Of a stretch of DNA of 64,000 bases, positions 57,796 through 64,000 are shown piece after piece. The DNA is from Enterococcus silesiacus. Its GTDB lineage: Bacteria > Bacillota > Bacilli > Lactobacillales > Enterococcaceae. The stretch is taken from assembly GCA_001465115.1 (NCBI GenBank), contig CP013614.1:2294001-2358000 (forward strand), in the 5' to 3' direction. Every line of letters starts with the position of its first letter. The stretch's first letter is position 1. The position numbers and the translations under genes were made by a program. The notes under the pieces were generated by a model. That model had not been told where the DNA came from. It did no database searches and saw only the letters and a list, made by a program, of their open reading frames with translations.

Positions 57796-59171
57796 TATAG
57801 ACTAGTTGCTGCAAAGGTTAGAGTAAAACAAGTTCCTGTAGGCCTTGCATCCGTTACTACGATATCTCCTTGATACAACTCAACCAATTCTTTAACAATT
57901 GCTAAACCAATTCCTGTACCCGGAATTTCACTAGAACGCGATCGATCCACTCGATAAAATCGTTCAAACACCTTACTTTTTTCTTCGTTTGAAATACCGA
58001 TTCCAGAATCCTCTATCATTAGATAAATGTGCTGACCCTTAGTAAAAAGCTTAACGCTAATTTTTCCAGTATCATCTGTGTATTTCACAGCATTTTCAAG
58101 CAAGTTTCTAGTCATCTGATAGAAATGTTCTGAACATCCTTTGATCACTATTTTTTCTTCAATTTGGACAATCAAACTTTGAGGCATCATGACTTTTAGC
58201 TCGTTGATCGTTTGCTGGATCAACAATGATAAATCAATTACTTCTGTCTCCATTTGGTTTTCCAGACGACCTAAAGTCAGCAGTTGTTCAACCAGTATTT
58301 CCATTCGTTTTGATTCTTTGTCAATATATTCTAATGACGTTGGGATCACTTTAGGGTGGTTTTTTCCACGGCGTTTAATCAGATTGACATGCCCACGAAT
58401 AGCCGCTAGCGGTGTACGTAATTCATGTGATGCATCGGTGACAAATTGCTGCTCTCTTTTTAATGATGCACGCTGTTTTACGAGTAATACATTAAATGAT
58501 TTCGCGATATTTTGAACTTCCAGTGGCGTCTTTGGAACCGTTAATTCTTGTTCAGCAGATGAACTTTCCAGCTGACTAATTTCCTGATCCATAGCAACTA
58601 ATGCGCCACTGATTTTCCTTGAAAAACGATACGTGACCAATGAACCAATGCCAATCACGATAATGGTTAGAAAAATGGTAACTGAAAAAATTCTTTCAAT
58701 CACTTCAAATTGATCTTCCATATCCACTAGAATAGTGACTTTGGTCTGTCCTGTTTGAAAACTTGTATAATAATAAGGTTCTATCTCACTTGTCCATAAC
58801 ACCCGATCAAATAAAATGAATTGTTTCAAAGTAGGAAATTCATCATACAATTCTGCGGCATCATCAGATGAAAAAATCACCTCTCCGCTTTCTAAACCAA
58901 CGCGAATCAAATAAGGAGAATTTTCTTTAGGAACCGAACCAGCTAAAGTCTTTTGCCAGTCATTTGCCGTTTTTTTCTGATCACTTTTCAGCGACTCTTC
59001 TACTAATACCGTCTGTTCTTTCGTCGATTCATATAACTCTGCAATCGTGATTCCCATGATTGCTAGGCTTAAAACCAATACAGCAGAAACAAGTAAGCCA
59101 ATAAAACGAAGTGTCAATTGAAATTGGGTAGTATTTTTCCGTTCACGGAACGTCTTTTTAGTTTTCTCCAT
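57795..59171 (-). CDS. sensor histidine kinase
   Basis: 458-residue membrane kinase. Two transmembrane helices (about 22-45 and 166-187) flank an extracellular domain of about 120 residues; a HAMP-like linker follows (about 188-240), then the HisKA box with His in VTDASHELRTPLAAIRGH (about 258) and the ATPase domain with NLLENAVKY (N box), DSGIGIS (G1) and GTGIGLAIVKELV (G2). Its start overlaps the response regulator stop by 14 bases. Architecture resembles the CovS/ArlS group. The signal is unknown; the PepSY lipoprotein next door could be an extracytoplasmic accessory. Confidence 0.92.
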   Translation of the reverse strand: MEKTKKTFRERKNTTQFQLTLRFIGLLVSAVLVLSLAIMGITIAELYESTKEQTVLVEESLKSDQKKTANDWQKTLAGSVPKENSPYLIRVGLESGEVIFSSDDAAELYDEFPTLKQFILFDRVLWTSEIEPYYYTSFQTGQTKVTILVDMEDQFEVIERIFSVTIFLTIIVIGIGSLVTYRFSRKISGALVAMDQEISQLESSSAEQELTVPKTPLEVQNIAKSFNVLLVKQRASLKREQQFVTDASHELRTPLAAIRGHVNLIKRRGKNHPKVIPTSLEYIDKESKRMEILVEQLLTLGRLENQMETEVIDLSLLIQQTINELKVMMPQSLIVQIEEKIVIKGCSEHFYQMTRNLLENAVKYTDDTGKISVKLFTKGQHIYLMIEDSGIGISNEEKSKVFERFYRVDRSRSSEIPGTGIGLAIVKELVELYQGDIVVTDARPTGTCFTLTFAATSL

Positions 59172-59865
59172 CGCTGGACCTCAAAACATAGCCTACTCCA
59201 CGAACCGTTTGAATCAAACGCTGATTCGGATTGTGATCGATCTTGTTTCTCAGTGAGCGTATATAGACATCCACAACATTCGTCTGACCAAAATAATCAT
59301 AGCCCCAAACCGCATTGAGCAATTGATCTCGTGTTAAAACGACTTCAGGCTGTTTGATCAATTCTGCTAATAATTCAAATTCCTTTTGTGTCAATTGAAT
59401 CAGCTCTCCAAAACGTTCAACGGTTCGCTTGGTCAAATCTAAGGACAAGTCACTGTACCGATAAACCAATTGCTGCTGAAGTTTTTCTTGTTGTTCTGCT
59501 CGTCTGAGGATCACTCTAATTCTGGCTAATAATTCTTCTATATCAAAGGGCTTCGTGATGTAATCATCTGTACCAGCATCCAGACCGCTAACTTTATCGG
59601 CCAACTGATCTCTAGCAGTCATCATGATAATTGGCACTTGGCTGTTACGGCGAATCCTTCTTGCAACGGTGATTCCATCATATTTTGGCAACATCCAATC
59701 TAACAAGAGTAGTGTAATGGTTTCTTGATTTTGTTTATATAGTTCCAACGCCAGCTCTCCATCAGGGGCATAAAGTACTTCATAACCTTCAAACTTAAGT
59801 TCTTCTGAAATAAAATTAGCCAAACTCGCTTCGTCTTCTACTAGCAAAATAACTACCTTATCCAT
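59158..59865 (-). CDS. OmpR-family response regulator
   Basis: 235-residue regulator. Receiver with LLVEDEAS (acidic pocket), phosphoacceptor Asp in LLLLDWMLPKYDG (about 53) and Lys in DDYITKPFDIEELLAR; C-terminal winged helix (LTQKEFELLAELIKQ, NVVDVYIRSLRNKID, QTVRGVGYVL). Closest by sight to CovR/ArlR-type regulators. The ATG at 59865 has GGCGGTGG upstream; the frame is open 17 codons earlier without a ribosome site. A possible promoter is TTGACC, 17 bp, TACGCT (near 59888-59916). The CRISPR array ends 113 bases upstream. Confidence 0.93.
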   Translation of the reverse strand: MDKVVILLVEDEASLANFISEELKFEGYEVLYAPDGELALELYKQNQETITLLLLDWMLPKYDGITVARRIRRNSQVPIIMMTARDQLADKVSGLDAGTDDYITKPFDIEELLARIRVILRRAEQQEKLQQQLVYRYSDLSLDLTKRTVERFGELIQLTQKEFELLAELIKQPEVVLTRDQLLNAVWGYDYFGQTNVVDVYIRSLRNKIDHNPNQRLIQTVRGVGYVLRSSDGEN

Positions 59866-59926
59866 TTTTTCCACCGCCTTTTTACATAGCGTACCCACTA
59901 TTTTTAGCTTGGTCAAGCAAATTATG

Positions 59927-59946
59927 ATGAAAAAATCTTCATTTTT
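59927..59946 (-). promoter_or_regulatory. shared 20-bp motif, copy before the two-component operon
   Basis: Minus strand AAAAATGAAGATTTTTTCAT, near-identical to the copy at 57776-57795. It contains an inverted ATGAA/TTCAT pair and lies just upstream of the proposed -35 TTGACC, fitting autoregulation by the response regulator. Confidence 0.65.
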
Positions 59947-59978
59947 ATGGGACTGGTGGGATTGCGAGTGGTTGGTAT

Positions 59979-62590
59979 TTTTGATGGGTCTAGCTCTAAA
60001 CAGAGCTAGACTTTGTGTCCGCTTTTTTTGGAAAGGATACCAGGATATTTCAATCCACTAGCTCTAAACAGAGCTAGACTCCAATAACCCTTGGATTGAT
60101 TTAAGTAACGGAGATTTCAATCCACTAGCTCTAAACAGAGCTAGACCGCTCCCCATAAGTCAACATCGCCAATACCTCTAAAATTTCAATCCACTAGCTC
60201 TAAACAGAGCTAGACGAGTCTAATGAGTGTATCGCAGTATAAGAATAAAATATTTCAATCCACTAGCTCTAAACAGAGCTAGACCTTCTTGCTGTTTTTA
60301 ATGCCTCATCGGTCATTGGATTTCAATCCACTAGCTCTAAACAGAGCTAGACGAAAAAAATTGTAAAAACGAAGGATAGCGATTTAATATTTCAATCCAC
60401 TAGCTCTAAACAGAGCTAGACTTTTACTGTTTGGGTGTTAGAGCAAAACGAAAGATTTCAATCCACTAGCTCTAAACAGAGCTAGACTTGGCAAGTAGCA
60501 GGAGATTACGATATTTAACTAAACATTTCAATCCACTAGCTCTAAACAGAGCTAGACGTCACAATTTTGATAAATGGCTGGGTTGGCTCACTATTTCAAT
60601 CCACTAGCTCTAAACAGAGCTAGACCTCTTATGTTCAAAATGTCACCCGATTGTCGAAAATATTTCAATCCACTAGCTCTAAACAGAGCTAGACGGATTT
60701 AGCCGATGCGATAAAAGGTGGACGTTTTATTTCAATCCACTAGCTCTAAACAGAGCTAGACTTTGAAGTATAGGTCGTAAGGAGTTTATACATAGAATTT
60801 CAATCCACTAGCTCTAAACAGAGCTAGACTAAAATATACAAAACACCTTCTGTTTCATAATCAATTTCAATCCACTAGCTCTAAACAGAGCTAGACGTAG
60901 GTTCGAGTCCTGCCACGTCTTTAGCAACCGAGATTTCAATCCACTAGCTCTAAACAGAGCTAGACCAACACCAGGCGGTGGCGGACATCCAGACATAAAA
61001 AATTTCAATCCACTAGCTCTAAACAGAGCTAGACATCACATGAAAATAATAACTACGGTTTTTATTTAATTTCAATCCACTAGCTCTAAACAGAGCTAGA
61101 CGTATTTGTTTCATTATCTTCAAGCATTTTATATTTAATTTCAATCCACTAGCTCTAAACAGAGCTAGACAATTTATAGATATAACAAAGAACACACGAT
61201 CACTATTTCAATCCACTAGCTCTAAACAGAGCTAGACGTTTAATCATCGAAAGGGGGTGTGGAAATGTTTATTTCAATCCACTAGCTCTAAACAGAGTTA
61301 GACGTCAAAGGTAAACAACAGATTAAGTGGATGCAAAATTTCAATCCACTAGCTCTAAACAGAGCTAGACACTTCAGCGGGATCACGCCCGCAAATATGT
61401 ATCAAATTTCAATCCACTAGCTCTAAACAGAGCTAGACATGAGTGGATCGGATTGAGCAAAGAAACATTTAAAATTTCAATCCACTAGCTCTAAACAGAG
61501 CTAGACTTTAAGTGGGGGTATGCAAAAGAAATCCCTATGATTTCAATCCACTAGCTCTAAACAGAGCTAGACCTACTAACCAAAACACTTGAAGACGTCC
61601 AAGAATCGATTTCAATCCACTAGCTCTAAACAGAGCTAGACTATATCAATTCTTATCATGTGATCACTCCTAAAGTATTTCAATCCACTAGCTCTAAACA
61701 GAGCTAGACATCGTAATGAAGCTTTACGCCGAACAGGAAACAGAACATTTCAATCCACTAGCTCTAAACAGAGCTAGACTAAAAAAGGAATTCACAATCA
61801 AAAGCGGTGGTTACATTTCAATCCACTAGCTCTAAACAGAGCTAGACTCATCTTTAAGCCCCTCTCTTAAATCATAGATTATTTCAATCCACTAGCTCTA
61901 AACAGAGCTAGACTGATGCTGTCGCCGCTTGACTTCCAGCATCATTATATTTCAATCCACTAGCTCTAAACAGAGCTAGACCAATGTTTACTGGCACTTC
62001 AATGGTTATACTGGAAATTTCAATCCACTAGCTCTAAACAGAGCTAGACCCCAATGTATTACTTTATCGAGAATCCACGTGGAGATTTCAATCCACTAGC
62101 TCTAAACAGAGCTAGACATCGGCTATCACATTTTTAATATACACGAAATTATTTCAATCCACTAGCTCTAAACAGAGCTAGACCACTAAAGGATGGATAG
62201 TCACTTGCTTTGAATGACATTTCAATCCACTAGCTCTAAACAGAGCTAGACATTAAGTGAGGAAATACTAAAACGTGTGTGGATTCATTTCAATCCACTA
62301 GCTCTAAACAGAGCTAGACATACTTAATGCAGCTAATGTAAATATCATCAATATATTTCAATCCACTAGCTCTAAACAGAGCTAGACAATCGTGCGATCG
62401 TCTTTTAAAACGATATTACAGGGATTTCAATCCACTAACTCTAAACAGAGCTAGACGTTGTATAGATTATCTTCTGCAATGTTGTACATACATTTCAATC
62501 CACTAGCTCTAAACAGAGCTAGACATAAACTTAGCAACAGACAAAACCAATTGGGAAATTTCAATCCACTAGCTCTAAACAGAGCTAGAC
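59979..62590 (-). CRISPR. type I-C CRISPR array, 39 repeats and 38 spacers
   Basis: 33-base repeats; in the transcribed (minus) sense each begins GTCTAGCTCTGTTTAGAGC and ends TAGTGGATTGAAAT. The 3' end GTGGATTGAAAT is the type I-C hallmark, and the inner CTAGCTCT/AGAGCTAG forms an 8-bp stem with a GTTT loop. Spacers are 33-37 bases, all different by eye. 36 of 38 full repeats are identical; those at 61271-61303 and 62424-62456 each carry one substitution. The repeat at 59979-60011 has lost its GTGGATTGAAAT end, marking the trailer. The leader and cas2-cas1 are on the right, so new spacers enter near 62590. Confidence 0.97.
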
Positions 62591-62702
62591 TGTGAAAATG
62601 ACATAAATACATGTCATTTCTTCACCTTTTCACAAATAAACCGCAATTAAATTAAATTCAGATGAGAAAAACGGCTTTTTTTAAATAAAATATACCTAAA
62701 AT
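62591..62702 (-). promoter_or_regulatory. CRISPR leader
   Basis: AT-rich region between the first repeat and the cas2-side hairpin. A nested palindrome abuts the first repeat: TGTGAAAA/TTTTCACA (62591-62598, 62627-62634) outside AATGACAT/ATGTCATT (62597-62604, 62611-62618). It must carry the array promoter and the integration signal; no -35/-10 pair could be picked with confidence. Confidence 0.75.
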
Positions 62703-62751
62703 TTGGTGCGGATCCCCCAGTGATTTCATGTGCACTTGGGGTTCGCACCAA
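62703..62751 (-). other. conserved hairpin between cas2 and leader
   Basis: TTGGTGCG and CGCACCAA, with inner CCCC/GGGG and AGTG/CACT pairs, form a long stem-loop starting 6 bases after the cas2 stop. Minus-strand continuation is ATTTTAGG. A hairpin with GGTGCGAACCCC is typical between cas2 and type I-C arrays; it may end cas mRNA. Confidence 0.8.
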
Positions 62752-62757
62752 TTTTAC

Positions 62758-63048
62758 TTAAAATATCAAAGGAGCTTCTACATCAAAGCTTTCTTTTGCA
62801 CCAATATGCTCTACTTTATTTTGATAATTATTTCCCAAGCGGTAAATACGTAAACTATCTAATTCTTCATCAATTAAATCAACCAGTTCTTTCTTCAACT
62901 TAGTTAACTCCGTTGCATCAACAACACATTCAAAAACAGAATTCTGAACACGTTGTCCATAATCTTGACATTTTTTTGCTACTTTCCTCAAACGACGAGT
63001 TCCATTCTTAGAACTTGTTGCGACATCATAAGTGATCAACACTAACAT
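62758..63048 (-). CDS. cas2: Cas2, type I-C
   Basis: 96-residue partner of Cas1 in spacer integration, exactly the usual I-C length. MLVLITYDVAT holds the conserved Asp; RRLRKVAKKCQDYGQRVQNSVFEC and DSLRIYRLGN are family motifs. The ATG at 63048 is chosen because AGGTG, overlapping the cas1 stop, is six bases upstream; a GTG three codons earlier (63057) is the alternative. It follows cas1 directly and precedes the leader. Confidence 0.95.
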   Translation of the reverse strand: MLVLITYDVATSSKNGTRRLRKVAKKCQDYGQRVQNSVFECVVDATELTKLKKELVDLIDEELDSLRIYRLGNNYQNKVEHIGAKESFDVEAPLIF

Positions 63049-63057
63049 ACTTTTCAC

Positions 63058-64000
63058 CTACTTCCATAAAAACGGTGGATAACCATCTAAATCATCTCTT
63101 AAAAAGCGACTTAATAACAATGCCTGAGCGTAAGGAACTAACCCCCAATTGATTTTCTCACCTAAAAATGGATGCTGAATTTGCTCTTGTTTCTTTTCTT
63201 GCCATTTTTGAAAGAAAGTACGTCTACCATCATCCGTCAAAATTACTGCACCGCTCTCTTTTTTCACAAAATCCTTTTCAGTCACTATTTTTTTATTGAT
63301 CAAGGTTAAGACAAAACGATCCGCATAAATGCCTCGCAACTCTTCCATCAAATCTAGTGCTAAAGAAGCTCTACCCGGTCGATCTTGATGCATAAAGCCA
63401 ACATAAGGATCAAGTCCAACAGTTTCTAATGCAGCAGCACATTCTTGCGCTAACAAAGTATAAGCTAAGGAAAGCATTGCATTTACATTATCCAAAGGTG
63501 GTCGGCGGTTTCTACCATAAAAACCGAAATCACTTTTTTGCTGTAAAATCATTTGATCAAACAATAGAAAATAACGATTTGCTGCTTGTCCTTCGATTCC
63601 TCTTAATGATTCTAAATCCCCGACTTCGCGAATATCTTCAATGTATTTTTTTAATTCGCCAGAAATTTGTTTAAAACGTTCGACATCAACTCGCATCGTA
63701 TTCTCTCTTGTCATTCGTTCCAACATCCAGCGTTGATTATATAATTTGCCAATAATAAAATGACGGGCAATTTCCAAGCTATCGGCTTCAATATCAGATA
63801 AACGATATTGCTTTTTCCGCAATGTGACATTGCCAGTTGTACCACCAGTCACTCGACTGCCAAACTTACCAGAATTCGTTAAAAAAGTAATTCCAATATT
63901 TTTTTCAGCACATTTGCGCATTAGCGCAGGGCTAGCACCTAAATAACCAGAAGTGACAATGGCTTCTATATTATGAAGTGGAACTCGATTTTTCTTTTCA
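63058..64000 (-). CDS. cas1: Cas1, type I-C (5' end outside window)
   Basis: DNA integrase of CRISPR adaptation. The frame runs open to the right edge: codons before the internal Met at 63921 read EKKNRVPLHNIEAIVTSGYL, which is the conserved N-terminal Cas1 sequence, so the apparent start at 63921 is false. About 313 of roughly 340 residues are visible. Catalytic residues are present: Glu in RGIEGQAANRYF, His in VGFMHQDRPGR and Asp in ALDLMEELR. The cas3-5-8c-7-4 genes expected for I-C would lie to the right. Confidence 0.96.
   Translation of the reverse strand, partial: EKKNRVPLHNIEAIVTSGYLGASPALMRKCAEKNIGITFLTNSGKFGSRVTGGTTGNVTLRKKQYRLSDIEADSLEIARHFIIGKLYNQRWMLERMTRENTMRVDVERFKQISGELKKYIEDIREVGDLESLRGIEGQAANRYFLLFDQMILQQKSDFGFYGRNRRPPLDNVNAMLSLAYTLLAQECAAALETVGLDPYVGFMHQDRPGRASLALDLMEELRGIYADRFVLTLINKKIVTEKDFVKKESGAVILTDDGRRTFFQKWQEKKQEQIQHPFLGEKINWGLVPYAQALLLSRFLRDDLDGYPPFLWK

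Noticed and set aside
60897-60932. Fragment of a tRNA gene
   Set aside because: Only the T-arm and part of an acceptor strand are present, and the segment is bounded exactly by two CRISPR repeats, so it is a spacer.
59979-62590. Array transcribed rightward, or of another CRISPR type
   Set aside because: The I-C 3' motif GTGGATTGAAAT, the degenerate left-end repeat and the cas2-side leader all indicate leftward type I-C transcription.
63922-64000. cas1 starting at the Met at 63921
   Set aside because: The frame continues upstream with conserved Cas1 N-terminal residues (PLHNIEAIV), so the gene is cut by the window edge.

Overview
The window reads as chromosomal DNA of a low-GC Gram-positive lactic acid bacterium, most probably an Enterococcus. 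The signs are AT-rich intergenic DNA, strong AGGAGG-type ribosome sites, many GTG/TTG starts, lipobox lipoproteins, cre-like CcpA sites, a LysM wall protein, an Mga-type regulator, and a noncoding repeat that begins with a GGCTGGGA hairpin of the sort seen in enterococcal genomes. The species cannot be fixed from this sequence. No rRNA or tRNA gene, insertion sequence or prophage was seen.

Layout. 1-611: 5' part of an ABC ATPase gene running off the left edge. 0.9-2.0 kb: glycerate kinase. 2.2-10.2 kb: complete kdpFABC-kdpDE potassium uptake operon, including a 26-residue kdpF and a direct-repeat operator. 10.4-20.4 kb: glutathione peroxidase; an AraC regulator fused to a GH39-like domain; a divergent M20 hydrolase / MFS / M20 hydrolase operon; an Mga-like regulator; cardiolipin synthase. 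20.7-27.1 kb: a peptidase T-like / YitT / membrane transporter operon, an MFS transporter and a flavin disulfide oxidoreductase. 27.2-39.2 kb: a xylose and xyloglucan-oligosaccharide locus (xylA, ABC importer without an ATPase, GH31 alpha-xylosidase, GH1 phospho-beta-glucosidase, xylB, beta-glucoside kinase) with divergent xylR and a compact xylO/cre promoter region. 39.6-46.5 kb: LysM protein, then a phnDCEE-type importer coupled to two cytoplasmic 5'-nucleotidase-family enzymes, preceded by a phased array resembling a PhoP box. 46.8-50.9 kb: small membrane protein, then a Fur-type operon with an Fe-siderophore ABC importer and a nitroreductase. 51.0-55.4 kb: GH3 beta-glucosidase with a cellobiose-type PTS EIIC and AraC regulator. 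55.6-59.9 kb: small lipoprotein, repeat element, DUF308 protein, PepSY lipoprotein and an OmpR-type two-component system. 59.98-64 kb: a type I-C CRISPR array (39 repeats, 38 spacers) with its leader, cas2 and the 3' part of cas1.

How the parts fit. Three sugar modules share catabolite control and feed glycolysis and the pentose phosphate pathway. The xyl locus forms a complete proposed route: import, removal of xylose by the alpha-xylosidase, phosphorylation of the remaining beta-glucoside by the ROK kinase and cleavage by the phospho-beta-glucosidase, while XylA and XylB process the xylose. Ion and nutrient scavenging is prominent: Kdp for potassium, a Fur-type iron system and a phosphate-starvation-type phosphoester system. 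The most useful new observations are regulatory: the overlapping divergent xyl promoters, the phased hexamers before phnD, a 20-bp motif shared by the two-component operon and its neighbouring PepSY lipoprotein gene, and a CRISPR spacer that carries a perfect tRNA T-arm.
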